DNA of 64,000 nucleotides from an uncultured Shimia sp. GTDB lineage: Bacteria > Pseudomonadota > Alphaproteobacteria > Rhodobacterales > Rhodobacteraceae. Below the pieces are notes generated by a model. It was not told the origin of the DNA. It did not search any database and saw only the letters and a program-made list of their open reading frames with translations. The translations under genes were made by a program, and so were the position numbers. Position 1 is the stretch's first letter. Each line of letters begins with the position of its first letter. The stretch covers positions 168,473 to 232,472 of the forward strand of contig NZ_CANLRL010000007.1 of the NCBI RefSeq assembly GCF_947493595.1, written 5' to 3'. Of this stretch, positions 38,941 to 47,716 are shown piece by piece.

Positions 38941-39407
38941 GCTGCTGACAATGCTTCCTGTGGCATGATCTGGTGAACATCGATCGCACGCACGATGGTG
39001 TCATCCAGAGTGTAGACCCCGCGAATGAACGCAGCTGTCTTGGAGGAAGACACTTCCGGTGTGGCTTTGATCTCATCCGTGTTCACGGTGATGATGTTGG
39101 ACACTGCGTCCACCAGGAAACCAACGCTCTTCTCATCGATATGCGCGATGATGATGACGTGACGGCTTTCCGGGATGGTTTTGCCAAGGCCCAGGCGCAT
39201 CGACAGGTCGATCACCGGCAGCACAGCACCACGCAGGTTCATCATGCCAACCACATAATCCGGCGCGTGCGGCAGGGTGGTGGTGTTGGTCCAGCCGCGA
39301 ATTTCGAGCACGTGGCCGATGTCCAGGCAGAAGGCCTGCTCGCCAATGGCGAAGGACACGATTTCAATGCGTTCGTCGGTCTGTTCTTGAGTTGCTTGTT
39401 CAGACAT
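38937..39407 (-). CDS. cheW: Coupling protein CheW
   Basis: 156 aa. Links receptors to CheA. SH3-like CheW fold with SFAIGEQAFCLDIGHVLEI, GMMNLRGAVLPVIDL and a VGFLVDAVSNI segment. It overlaps cheA by 8 bp and cheR by 4 bp, so it is translated coupled with both. Confidence 0.94.
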   Translation of the reverse strand: MSEQATQEQTDERIEIVSFAIGEQAFCLDIGHVLEIRGWTNTTTLPHAPDYVVGMMNLRGAVLPVIDLSMRLGLGKTIPESRHVIIIAHIDEKSVGFLVDAVSNIITVNTDEIKATPEVSSSKTAAFIRGVYTLDDTIVRAIDVHQIMPQEALSAA

Positions 39408-41634
39408 AAGAGTTCACCTCTGCCAAATCGGACCCCTTACGCAGTCCTGGGTTGCCGTTACCCGGCGATGGGATCATTTGATCCGTGTCGACGATCAGGG
39501 CGATCTTGCCGTTGCCAAGGATGGTTGCGGCGGCGATGCCCGGAATGGATTGATAGTTTTGTTCCAGACCTTTGATCACCACTTCGCGTTGCTCGACGAT
39601 GCCGTCCACCGCAAGGGCGGAGCGCCGACCGGATTCCCCTTCGATCAGAAGGAGAGACTGGTTGCTGAAGTCCGGCAGTGGCGAGCGGAAACCAAGGGCC
39701 TCCCCCAGATCCACAATCGGGAGCATCGAGTCGTTTACCGAAAGCCCACGGTCACCATCACAGAAGTCGTGAATGTTGGCCTGACCAGGCTGAAGCGTTT
39801 CGCGCAGCGCAACGGTTGGAACCACCAGGCTTTCGCCGGCAACTTCGATCAACATGCCTTCCATCACCGCAAGTGTGAGTGGCAGGGAGATTGTAATCGT
39901 TGTGCCTTTGCCTGGCTCAGACATCAGGTTGATCCGTCCGCCAAGCGCCTGAATTTCAGAGCGCACAACGTCCATACCAACACCGCGGCCGGAGAGCTGG
40001 GAGATCTCATCTGCGGTTGAGAAACCAGGACGGAACAAAAGGTTGTCGATGTCGCTGTCAGTCAGATCATCCTCAGGACGGATAAGACCTTTTTCCTCAG
40101 CTTTTTGACGCACTTTGGGGCGGTTTACACCAGCACCATCGTCCGACAAAGAGATTACAACCCGGCCAGAGCGGTGTGCCGCTTCGAGCTTGATTGTGCC
40201 CATCTCAGGTTTGCCTGCGGCCACGCGATCCTCAGGTTTTTCAAGGCCGTGGTCGACCGAGTTCCGGATCATGTGGGTCAGAGGTTCCACCAGACGTTCG
40301 GTTACAGTTTTGTCGACCTCGGTGGCCTCCCCAACCATCACCAAACGAGAAGATTTACCAGCCTGACGAGAAGATTCCCGTACAATCCGGCTCATCCGCT
40401 GGAACAAGCCACGCACAGGTTGTGCACGAATGGCCATCACGCTCTCTTGCAGAACGCCGGACAGTGTTTTCAGCTGACCAATGGCTTCACTGACGGCGCT
40501 GTTGGCCGACACGGGGAGCTCATTCATCGACTGGCGCAACATGGCTTCGCTGATCACAAGCTCGCCAACCAGGTTGATCAGGCGGTCTACGCGGTTCAGG
40601 TCAACACGAATTGTGCTGTTGCGCGGTTCAGAGGACTTTTTTCCACCGTCTCCGCCTTTGGCCTCCTGCTTTTCAGCTTTAGGAGCTTTGGCAGGTGTTG
40701 GCTTGGCTGGAGCTTTGGCCGCAGGAGCAGCTGCAACTGGCGCTGTTTCCTCAGCGGGCGCAGGCGCTTCAGCGATTGGGGCGGCGTTCTCTTCAGTTGC
40801 TGTTTCCACAACAGTCTCAGAGATTTGCAGCGTGCATTGTCCTTCAACGAACTCAAAGATTTCGCGGATGGCGCTTTCGTCGATGCCGTCGTCCGGGCGC
40901 AGCGTCAGCGTCCAGGAGATTGCCGCAGGGGCGTCCTTGAGGCTTTCCAGAGCGGCCACTTCGGAGCGGTCAGCTTCGATGGACAACTCACCCATTTCAC
41001 CCAGGGCACGGAACAGCAGGGCCGGATCGTGGCCGCGCGTATAAAGCACGGGATCGGCTTTGAACTTCACCACAAAGTGCGTCGCACCTGCGGGCGCGTC
41101 ATCGCCACCACCAAGAGAAGGCAGGCCTGGCAAATCGCCAATGCCCCCGTCGTCGTCGCCCCCCAGATCGAGGTTGAAATCCATGGCTTGAACTTCAAAG
41201 TCGTCTGAGCTGACTTCGTTGGCATCGTCGTCATCGTCGCCGCCAACGCCGCCATTGGCGTTTTGAGTGGTCTGCTTCAGCTCTGCCAAAACAGCCGCGC
41301 CGTCAGAATCGGGGAGGTCGTTGTCGTCACGGGCCGCGTCCACAAGATCGCTCAGGTGGTCAAAGCCGGAGAACATCAGAGCGGTGATGGTGCCGTCTAC
41401 TTCCAGCTTGTTGGAACGCAGGTCATCCAGCACGTTTTCGAATGCGTGGGCAAATTTAATCAGGCGATCAAGGCCAAAAGCCCCGGCGCCGCCTTTGATG
41501 GAATGCACGGAGCGGAACATCGCATTGATGGTTTCCGCATCCGAGGTCTCGTTCTGGAGATCTTCCAGACCGGTGGACAACACTTCTAGAAGGTCGTCAC
41601 ATTCCTCAAAGAACATGTCACGAAGATCGGACAT
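39400..41634 (-). CDS. cheA: Chemotaxis histidine kinase CheA
   Basis: 744 aa. P1 domain with the phosphorylated His44 in RSVHSIKGGAGAFG. A CheY-binding P2-like domain is near 190-285 (HFVVKFKADPVLY), followed by a long Ala/Pro/Glu linker. The dimerisation domain is IRVDLNRVDRLINLVGEL, the ATPase domain has NSVDHGLEKPEDR and GRGVGMDVV, and the C-terminal CheW-like domain contains VPTVALRETL. The acidic Asp-rich stretch near residue 130-170 is typical of alphaproteobacterial CheA. It is followed by cheW with an 8-bp overlap. Confidence 0.95.
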   Translation of the reverse strand: MSDLRDMFFEECDDLLEVLSTGLEDLQNETSDAETINAMFRSVHSIKGGAGAFGLDRLIKFAHAFENVLDDLRSNKLEVDGTITALMFSGFDHLSDLVDAARDDNDLPDSDGAAVLAELKQTTQNANGGVGGDDDDDANEVSSDDFEVQAMDFNLDLGGDDDGGIGDLPGLPSLGGGDDAPAGATHFVVKFKADPVLYTRGHDPALLFRALGEMGELSIEADRSEVAALESLKDAPAAISWTLTLRPDDGIDESAIREIFEFVEGQCTLQISETVVETATEENAAPIAEAPAPAEETAPVAAAPAAKAPAKPTPAKAPKAEKQEAKGGDGGKKSSEPRNSTIRVDLNRVDRLINLVGELVISEAMLRQSMNELPVSANSAVSEAIGQLKTLSGVLQESVMAIRAQPVRGLFQRMSRIVRESSRQAGKSSRLVMVGEATEVDKTVTERLVEPLTHMIRNSVDHGLEKPEDRVAAGKPEMGTIKLEAAHRSGRVVISLSDDGAGVNRPKVRQKAEEKGLIRPEDDLTDSDIDNLLFRPGFSTADEISQLSGRGVGMDVVRSEIQALGGRINLMSEPGKGTTITISLPLTLAVMEGMLIEVAGESLVVPTVALRETLQPGQANIHDFCDGDRGLSVNDSMLPIVDLGEALGFRSPLPDFSNQSLLLIEGESGRRSALAVDGIVEQREVVIKGLEQNYQSIPGIAAATILGNGKIALIVDTDQMIPSPGNGNPGLRKGSDLAEVNSYV

Positions 41635-41647
41635 AATTCAATTCCTT

Positions 41648-42013
41648 TCAGACAACCAGACGATTGATGACAGCGACCAGTTTTTCGGCGTCAAATGGTT
41701 TGACGATCCAGCCGGTCGCGCCAGCTGTGCGGGCACGTTGTTTCAGTTCTTCACCGCTTTCCGTGGTCAGCACGAGAATTGGCAGAGAGGCGCATTCAGG
41801 ACGCTCGCGGACACCTTCGATCATGCCAAAGCCATCCAGGCGCGGCATGTTGATGTCGGTGATGACCAGATCGGGGTCGGAGCCGCCAAGTTTGTCCAGA
41901 CCGTCGATGCCGTCCTCGGCCAGATCGACATCAAAGCCTGCATCGGTCAGTGCGGTTTGAATCATCGCGCGCATGGTGCGGGAGTCATCAACTGCAAGAA
42001 TCTTCGTCGTCAT
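41648..42013 (-). CDS. cheY: CheY-type response regulator (CheY1 position)
   Basis: 121-aa receiver domain. Acidic pair LAVDDS, phospho-acceptor Asp53 in VITDINMPRLDG, Thr in LVLTTES, Lys in IVKPFDA. It lies between the STAS gene and cheA and overlaps the STAS stop by 4 bp. In the S. meliloti-type arrangement this position is CheY1, a phosphate sink that drains CheA, which is the likely role here. Inferred from position. Confidence 0.92.
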   Translation of the reverse strand: MTTKILAVDDSRTMRAMIQTALTDAGFDVDLAEDGIDGLDKLGGSDPDLVITDINMPRLDGFGMIEGVRERPECASLPILVLTTESGEELKQRARTAGATGWIVKPFDAEKLVAVINRLVV

Positions 42014-42312
42014 GCGGAGCCCCTTTCAAGAAGACAGTCATGGGGCAGGCCGAGCCGCTCCATACCTTTAAGAAAATCGTCAGATGGTTGTTTCAGTTCA
42101 AATGCCAGGTTGCGTGCGGCCCATTCGGCGCGCGTGGCAAGAAGAAGTTCCGCGCCAGCCCCCCCAAGGAACTCAACATGGTGCGCATCAAGCGCAAGCG
42201 GTTGACCGCGGGAGGCCTCGATAGCGAGGCGCAACTCAGTGCAATGTGCGTAATCCAACTGCTGCGGCAGCGCGATGCAGTCGGCCTGTGATGATGTGTT
42301 TTGTGTGTTCAT
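42010..42312 (-). CDS. STAS-domain protein, CheS-like
   Basis: 100 aa, a single STAS fold. The usual phosphorylated Ser of anti-sigma antagonists is replaced: HHVEFLGGAGAELLLA, where Gly stands in the DSSG position, so Spo-type phospho-switching is not expected. It opens the che operon. I recall S. meliloti CheS, also about 97-100 aa and placed before cheY1-cheA, which binds CheA and speeds loss of phosphate through CheY1. Same position, size and fold; sequence identity not measured. Confidence 0.7.
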   Translation of the reverse strand: MNTQNTSSQADCIALPQQLDYAHCTELRLAIEASRGQPLALDAHHVEFLGGAGAELLLATRAEWAARNLAFELKQPSDDFLKGMERLGLPHDCLLERGSA

Positions 42313-42681
42313 GGGTCTGGTTCAATACCGTTTTCGGACTGGCTGATTGAAGGCAACGTAAGCTGGCAGCTCTTAACACCGCGTTACTCTGACAATTCTT
42401 CTGGAATTGGAGCGCGGTAGGTAGGCGCAGACGTCGGTCTTGCCCCGGTTTTGAATTGGGGGTGGCATGGTTAAGTGGTAGAAAAAGAAACACTTTTTGG
42501 GATTTCGGGAGTTTGGAGGGGAAGGTTTTTTGACGCTACCGCCATAGGTTGAGCTTGCCGTTTTGATGTGTTTTCAAGGCCTGCCCTCTAGGGATTGTCG
42601 CGCAGCAAAAAGCCCTCGGAATCGGCGATTCCAAGGGCTGTTTAGGATCAGATTGTCGCAAGGCCAGACTGGCCAAAGTGG
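42313..42681 (-). other. Upstream region of the che operon
   Basis: 369 bp without a gene. The che operon promoter must lie here, reading leftward, but I could not place a sigma-28 or sigma-70 promoter with confidence. The right end holds the terminator of the DsbA-family gene (42607-42639). Confidence 0.5.
42607..42639 (-). terminator. Intrinsic terminator of the DsbA-family gene
   Basis: Read on the minus strand: AGCCCTTGGAATC pairs with GATTCCGAGGGCT (one wobble) around a 3-nt loop, followed by TTTT. It lies about 40 bp beyond the stop codon. Confidence 0.85.
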
Positions 42682-43323
42682 TTATTGATCCGCCATGTGT
42701 CGGAGCAGTTTGGCAAAGGTGTCGACGCCCTGCGCACCGGAGGTGGCTTGTTTGCCCTCAAAGACCATTGTTGGCACGCCAGTCACGCCACGTGAGGTCC
42801 AGAACTGTTCCTTCTGGCGTACCATCTCGGCATGGCGTTGATCTTTCAGCACCGCTTGAGCCTCTTCGGAATTCAAGCCAATGGAAGCGGCGACATCAAC
42901 CAGCACCTCTGGATCGCTCACGTCCTGACCTTTGGTGAAATAGGCGTCAAACAATGCAAGCTTTAAGGCCTGTGCCATTCCTGTTTCCGAGGCCCAATGC
43001 AGGAGCTGATGGGCGGCAAAGGTGTTGTAGATCCGGCTGTTGTCAGACCATTGGAAATCAATATCGAGATCAGCGCCCACATGCGTTAACCGGTCACGTG
43101 CGTCTTTGGATTGTTCAGCCGTGCTGCCATATTTTCGCATGATATGATCGCGCAGGTTTTCACCTTTTGCTTCCATGTCTGGATTGAGTTCAAAAGGATG
43201 CCAATAGGTTTCGATGGCGATGCCCGTGGCCTCGGAGGCTTGCATCAATTGGCGGTAGCCTACGATGCACCATGGGCAGACGACATCAGAGACAATGTCT
43301 ACGCGGATTGGATCTTGGGCCAT
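42682..43323 (-). CDS. DsbA-family oxidoreductase (FrnE-like)
   Basis: 213 aa with a thioredoxin fold and inserted helical domain. The active-site motif is VVCPWCIVG (CPWC) near residue 20, and the cis-Pro loop is TGVPTMVFEGK. No signal peptide is visible, so it acts in the cytoplasm, as FrnE-type proteins do. The ATG at 43323 has AGGAG upstream; the track's longer start has no support. Disulfide exchange or glutathione-linked isomerisation is plausible; substrate unknown. Confidence 0.85.
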   Translation of the reverse strand: MAQDPIRVDIVSDVVCPWCIVGYRQLMQASEATGIAIETYWHPFELNPDMEAKGENLRDHIMRKYGSTAEQSKDARDRLTHVGADLDIDFQWSDNSRIYNTFAAHQLLHWASETGMAQALKLALFDAYFTKGQDVSDPEVLVDVAASIGLNSEEAQAVLKDQRHAEMVRQKEQFWTSRGVTGVPTMVFEGKQATSGAQGVDTFAKLLRHMADQ

Positions 43324-43399
43324 TGGGGCGCTCCTGTGGAAGGTCAGGCTGTCAAAATGGGGCGACGTGAACACAGGCGCAAGCGGCTGTGCCGCAAGG

Positions 43400-44329
43400 T
43401 CACGGTAATGTGCCCAACCAGAGCCAAACCGTGAGCACGGAGAGCGCGGTGCCAATCAGCACAGTAGAGGCGGCGACGCGCATGGCACGGCCGTACATGT
43501 TGGCAAACAGATAGGCGTTGATGCCCGGTGCCATGGAAGCGGTGACGATGGCGGAGCGCATGTTGTCGGTCGAGATGGCGCTCAGGGTGCCAAAGACAAA
43601 GGTGAGGGTAGGGTGCAGGCCTAGGGAGACTGCGCAGCAAAACAGGATAACGCGCATGTCGCCTTCGGGACGGTAGCGGTAGAGTACGCCGCCCATGCCA
43701 AACAGAGCGGCAGGTAATGCGGAGCCGGCCAGAAGGTTGACCGCATGCAAGGCGGGCTCCGGAATGGGGACGTTGCCGAGGTTCACCACAAAGCCCAGAC
43801 CAATGCCAATGATCAGAGCGTTGGAGAACATTGCCTTGAGTACGGTGGGTACAATTCTGGATTTGGCGCTGTGCCGTGCGCGCATGATCTCCATGGTGGC
43901 GATGCCCAATCCATAACAAAACGGGGCGTGTATAGAGATGATTGCATAGTTGCCGGTCAGGCTGTCTGGCCCGTAAGCGCGCTCCATAATGGCGAGGCCC
44001 AGCAGGAGGGAATTGGAAAACAGGCAGACAAAGCCAATGGCTGTGGCGTCTTCCCAATCGCGGCCAAACAGGTATTTGGCACCAAACATGCCGGTGAGAA
44101 AGCAGAGGAAGGCCGCTCCGTAAAAGCTGCCAAGCAGGCTGACATTGTATTCAGCGGCCAGATCAAGGTTGGAAATCGCGCGAAACAGCAGGACCGGCAC
44201 CGCAAAGGTGGTGGCATAGCGCATCAACCCGTCGACGTTTTGCTGGCTGAACAAGCCACGCCAGGCGGCCAGATAGCCAAAGCCGATGATGAAAAAGACT
44301 GGCAGGATCACAGAGATCAGAGTTTGCAT
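43400..44329 (-). CDS. AEC-family transporter (auxin efflux carrier type)
   Basis: 309-aa membrane permease with about ten hydrophobic segments. The opening LISVILPVFFIIGFGYLAAWRG and the helix with SNSLLLGLAIMERAYG fit the bacterial AEC family, which exports or imports organic acids, often malate or malonate. Substrate unknown. Between the DsbA-family gene and the MBL hydrolase gene, all on the minus strand. Confidence 0.85.
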   Translation of the reverse strand: MQTLISVILPVFFIIGFGYLAAWRGLFSQQNVDGLMRYATTFAVPVLLFRAISNLDLAAEYNVSLLGSFYGAAFLCFLTGMFGAKYLFGRDWEDATAIGFVCLFSNSLLLGLAIMERAYGPDSLTGNYAIISIHAPFCYGLGIATMEIMRARHSAKSRIVPTVLKAMFSNALIIGIGLGFVVNLGNVPIPEPALHAVNLLAGSALPAALFGMGGVLYRYRPEGDMRVILFCCAVSLGLHPTLTFVFGTLSAISTDNMRSAIVTASMAPGINAYLFANMYGRAMRVAASTVLIGTALSVLTVWLWLGTLP

Positions 44330-44357
44330 CTGCGGTGTCCTGCTGCGTGACCTTTTG

Positions 44358-45161
44358 TCAGAGGTCGTAGGTGAGTGTCATTCCGTCAAAAGCGGGGGTG
44401 ATGTGGTCCGGGGTTTCGCCATCAAGCACCGTGTGATCCAGGTCGATGTGCATGTTGGTCAGCACCGCGCGCTCCGGTGTGAGCTTGGCAATCCATTCCA
44501 GCGCCTTATCGAGATGAGCGTGGGTGGGGTGCGGAGACCGGCGCAGCGCGTCGATGATAAAGCATTTCATATCCGCAAGCTGTGGCCAGGCGGCGTCATA
44601 GATTTCGGCGACATCCGGCATATACACTACATCGTTCACGCGAAACGCCAAGGCGTCGATGCTGCCATGGTTCACTTTGATGGGCGTGAAGATGATATCG
44701 CCACCTGCGCCTGAGATGGTGAAATCTTCGTCATCAATGGTGTGCAGGTCCAGGATCGGTGGGTAGGGGCTGTCTTTGGGTTGGACAAAGGCATAGCCAA
44801 AACGGCTGAGCAGATCGTTTTGCGTGGCGCCATCAGCCCAAACCGGGATGCGTTGGCGCATGTTGTAGACCACCATACGCAGGTCATCGATGCCATGCAC
44901 ATGGTCGGCGTGGCTGTGGGTGTAGACAACCGCATCCAGCGCACCGGTGCCAGAGGACAACAGCTGTTCGCGCATGTCCGGTGAGGTGTCGATCAGCACT
45001 GTGGTTTTGCCGTCTGTGGTTTCGCGTTCAATCAGCAAAGAGCAACGGCGGCGGCGGTTTTTTGGGTTGGTGGGATCACAATCCCCCCAATGGCCGCCAA
45101 TGCGTGGCACGCCGCCTGAGCTGCCGCAGCCCAGAATGGTGAAGGTCAGCGTGGCGCTCAT
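44358..45161 (-). CDS. MBL-fold hydrolase, PhnP-like
   Basis: 267 aa. The metallo-beta-lactamase metal motif is THSHADHVHGIDDL, with further ligands in the NHGS and HTHAHLD-like regions. The N-terminus FTILGCGSSGGVPRIGGHWG is typical of the PhnP-like phosphodiesterase branch. Start 45161 (MSATLTF) overlaps the tatD stop by 4 bp. The tatD-MBL pair is a common alphaproteobacterial arrangement. Probable nucleotide or cyclic phosphodiester hydrolase; substrate not known. Confidence 0.85.
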   Translation of the reverse strand: MSATLTFTILGCGSSGGVPRIGGHWGDCDPTNPKNRRRRCSLLIERETTDGKTTVLIDTSPDMREQLLSSGTGALDAVVYTHSHADHVHGIDDLRMVVYNMRQRIPVWADGATQNDLLSRFGYAFVQPKDSPYPPILDLHTIDDEDFTISGAGGDIIFTPIKVNHGSIDALAFRVNDVVYMPDVAEIYDAAWPQLADMKCFIIDALRRSPHPTHAHLDKALEWIAKLTPERAVLTNMHIDLDHTVLDGETPDHITPAFDGMTLTYDL

Positions 45162-45964
45162 GCAGCCGCCACCGTGCTGGCTGCTTTGGAAAACAGGCAC
45201 TCAAAATTTAGTTGGGTCTGAGCGGCGAAGTCGGCGTAGTCCATGCCAAACACCTCGGCGCCGACACGGGCGGTTTTTTCAACATAAGACGGCTCGTTGC
45301 GTTTGCCGCGATAGGGCGGCGGCGCAAGGTAAGGCGCATCCGTTTCCACCAGAACGCGGTCCACTGGTGCGGCGGCAAAGATGTCGCGCACCTCTTGTGA
45401 GCGTGGGAAGGCGGCAATGCCGGACATGGACAGGTAAAACCCCAGATCCAGCATTTTCTTGGCCAGTTCCGGCCCGGAGCTGTAGCAGTGCATGACACAG
45501 CCATAGGCGCCTTTGTTGAACTCTTCCGTCAGGATCTGCGCCATGTCTTCATCGGCGTCGCGACTGTGGATAATCAAAGGCAGGCCGGTTTCGCGCGCCG
45601 CTTCGCAATGGATGCGCAGCGAGGTCTGCTGCACCTCTTTGCTGTCGGCGGTGTAGTGGTAATCCAGACCGGTCTCACCAATGCCCACAAATTTGGGGTG
45701 CTGTGCCAGCGCAACCAGCTCGTCCACAGTGGCCAAAGGTTCTTCGGCCGCGCTCATTGGGTGGGTGCCTGCGGCGTAGAACACCGGCGCGTATGCCTCC
45801 GCAATCGCGCGCACAGATGGTTCATTGCGCAGGCGGGTGCAGATGGTGACCATGCGTGTCACACCCACCTCTGCGGCGCGGGAGATGAACTCATCCAGCT
45901 TGCCGTCGAAATCCGGGAAGTCGAGGTGACAGTGGCTGTCAGTGATCTGTGGAAAGTCAGTCAT
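45158..45964 (-). CDS. tatD: TatD-family metal-dependent deoxyribonuclease
   Basis: 268-aa amidohydrolase-fold enzyme. Metal-binding DSHCHLDFPDFDG at the N-terminus, GETGLDYHY in the middle, IHSRDADEDM and VETDAPYLAPPPYRGKRNEP at the C-terminus. The ATG at 45964 is supported by the conserved opening (TDSHCHLD); the ORF track start at 46120 runs into holB. It sits 7 bp after holB and overlaps the MBL gene. DNA 3'-exonuclease/repair role in the family. Confidence 0.93.
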   Translation of the reverse strand: MTDFPQITDSHCHLDFPDFDGKLDEFISRAAEVGVTRMVTICTRLRNEPSVRAIAEAYAPVFYAAGTHPMSAAEEPLATVDELVALAQHPKFVGIGETGLDYHYTADSKEVQQTSLRIHCEAARETGLPLIIHSRDADEDMAQILTEEFNKGAYGCVMHCYSSGPELAKKMLDLGFYLSMSGIAAFPRSQEVRDIFAAAPVDRVLVETDAPYLAPPPYRGKRNEPSYVEKTARVGAEVFGMDYADFAAQTQLNFECLFSKAASTVAAA

Positions 45965-45971
45965 AGGGCGC

Positions 45972-47090
45972 TCAGGCAATTGCGGTTTGGTGGATCTTGA
46001 AAACCGTATCCAGCACAAGGGCGGCAGGGTCAAGGTTGACCGCTTTACCGTGTTGGGTGCGGTCGGAGATTTCCTGCGCCGTGGCGGCCCAAGCGCGGGC
46101 CTTTTGAGCATGGGGCGCAAGCCGTGTCAGCACCTGTGTTTCATTGGGGGCTACCTCGACGGCAGGCGGTTGGCCCAAGGCACCTGTGCGCGCCAGGCGT
46201 GTGAGGAAAAGGTCGATCAAACTAAGCAACAGCTCATAACGATCGGCGTTGGCGGGGCCGACGGCGGCGTTGGAGAGGTTGATGGCGCGTTGCCGGTCAA
46301 AGCCTTGGTCGGTGGCAAAGAGCGAGATCAATTCGGCATAGAGCGCCAGACCGTCGCTTTGCAGAATGCGCAGGGCTTCCCCCACAGATCCAGCGGCCAG
46401 TTCAGCGAGGGCAGGGGACTCGGCGGCTTCAAACCCGGCCTGCGTGAGTGCGTTGTGCATATCGTCCGGTGTTAGTGGATGCAGACGCAGCTCGCGGCAG
46501 CGCGATCGGATGGTGGGCAACAGACGCGATGGCTGATGTGAGATCAGCATCATGGTGGTGCGCTCTGGCGGCTCCTCAAGCATTTTTAGGAGCGCGTTGG
46601 CGGCGTTGACGTTCATCTCGTCTGCGCTGTCGACAATCACCACACGGCGGCCACCGTCGGCAGAGGACATGGTCAGGAAGTGGGTCAGGCCACGCACGTC
46701 ATCCACCACAATTTTGTCGCGCAGCTTGCCGGTTTTTTCGTTCACGGAACGCGTGATGCTGAACATGCCGGGCTCAGAGCGCGCCAAGAGGCGGTGGGCC
46801 ACTGGATGATCGGGCGCAACATCAAGGCTGGTATGGGGCACAGGATCGCCAAACAGGCCAGCGCCTTCGTCCAGTGGTGTGGCCAGTAAAAATCGTGCCA
46901 TACGCCAGGCCAGCGTCGCTTTGCCAACGCCTATCGGGCCGGTGATCAACCAACCGTGGTGCAATCGGTGGGAATTGACCGCAGTGAGGAAATCCTGTTC
47001 GGCAGAAGCCTGACCATAAAGCACCTCGGTTTCACGCGGATGCGGCGCGCCGGTGACGCGGTCCGCTTCTGGGGCGGTGTCGTCGCTCAC
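45972..47090 (-). CDS. holB: DNA polymerase III delta' subunit
   Basis: 372-aa clamp-loader subunit. AAA+ fold with WLITGPIGVGKATLAWRMARF, then VVIVDSADEMNVNAANALLKMLEEPP and ISHQPSRLLPTIRSRC (SRC motif). It overlaps tmk by 4 bp, the order tmk-holB being common. The metG gene that I often see between holB and tatD in related genomes is absent here. Confidence 0.93.
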   Translation of the reverse strand: MSDDTAPEADRVTGAPHPRETEVLYGQASAEQDFLTAVNSHRLHHGWLITGPIGVGKATLAWRMARFLLATPLDEGAGLFGDPVPHTSLDVAPDHPVAHRLLARSEPGMFSITRSVNEKTGKLRDKIVVDDVRGLTHFLTMSSADGGRRVVIVDSADEMNVNAANALLKMLEEPPERTTMMLISHQPSRLLPTIRSRCRELRLHPLTPDDMHNALTQAGFEAAESPALAELAAGSVGEALRILQSDGLALYAELISLFATDQGFDRQRAINLSNAAVGPANADRYELLLSLIDLFLTRLARTGALGQPPAVEVAPNETQVLTRLAPHAQKARAWAATAQEISDRTQHGKAVNLDPAALVLDTVFKIHQTAIA

Positions 47091-47716
47091 GCGCTGGCCT
47101 CAATGTGTTGTTTCACAGTGGCGTAAACGGCGTCAGACACGCTGTCCATATCACTGGCCCCGTCGATCACTCGGAAGCGGTCGGCGTATTCCTTGGACAG
47201 GTCCAGGAAGCCTTTGCGCATTTGTTCCTGAAGCGCTTGGCCGAAGTCTTCAAAGCGTTCTTCGGCGGTTTGGCGGGATTTGGCGCGGGCCAGACCGGTG
47301 GCCGGATCCATGTCGATCAGCACGGTCAGGTCCGGTTCGCGGCCGATCATCAGGCTGTGCAATTGGTCCACAATCCCGCGCAGGTCGCCACGAGAGAGGC
47401 CTTGATACATGCGGGTGCTGTCAGCAAAGCGGTCACAGATGACAATTTTGCCAGCGGCAACGGCGGGTAGAATGGTGCGCTCCAGATGGTCGCGGCGGGC
47501 GGCGGTGAAGAGAAGGATTTCGGTTTCCGCAGACCAGCGGTCCGGGTCGCCTTCGAGCACGAGCGCGCGGATTTCCTCTGCGCCAACGGAGCCGCCGGGT
47601 TCGCGGGTGAGCACCACGTCCCGCCCATCGGCGCGCAGGCGCTCTGCGAGGCGTTTTGCTTGGGTGGATTTTCCGGAACCGTCGATGCCTTCAAACGTGA
47701 TGAAGTGTCCGCTCAC
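47087..47716 (-). CDS. tmk: Thymidylate kinase
   Basis: 209 aa. Phosphorylates dTMP to dTDP. P-loop FEGIDGSGKSTQ at the N-terminus, then LTREPGG and the LID-side segment DPATGLARAKSR. Overlaps both neighbours by 4 bp, so it is coupled with dacC upstream and holB downstream. Confidence 0.95.
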   Translation of the reverse strand: MSGHFITFEGIDGSGKSTQAKRLAERLRADGRDVVLTREPGGSVGAEEIRALVLEGDPDRWSAETEILLFTAARRDHLERTILPAVAAGKIVICDRFADSTRMYQGLSRGDLRGIVDQLHSLMIGREPDLTVLIDMDPATGLARAKSRQTAEERFEDFGQALQEQMRKGFLDLSKEYADRFRVIDGASDMDSVSDAVYATVKQHIEASA

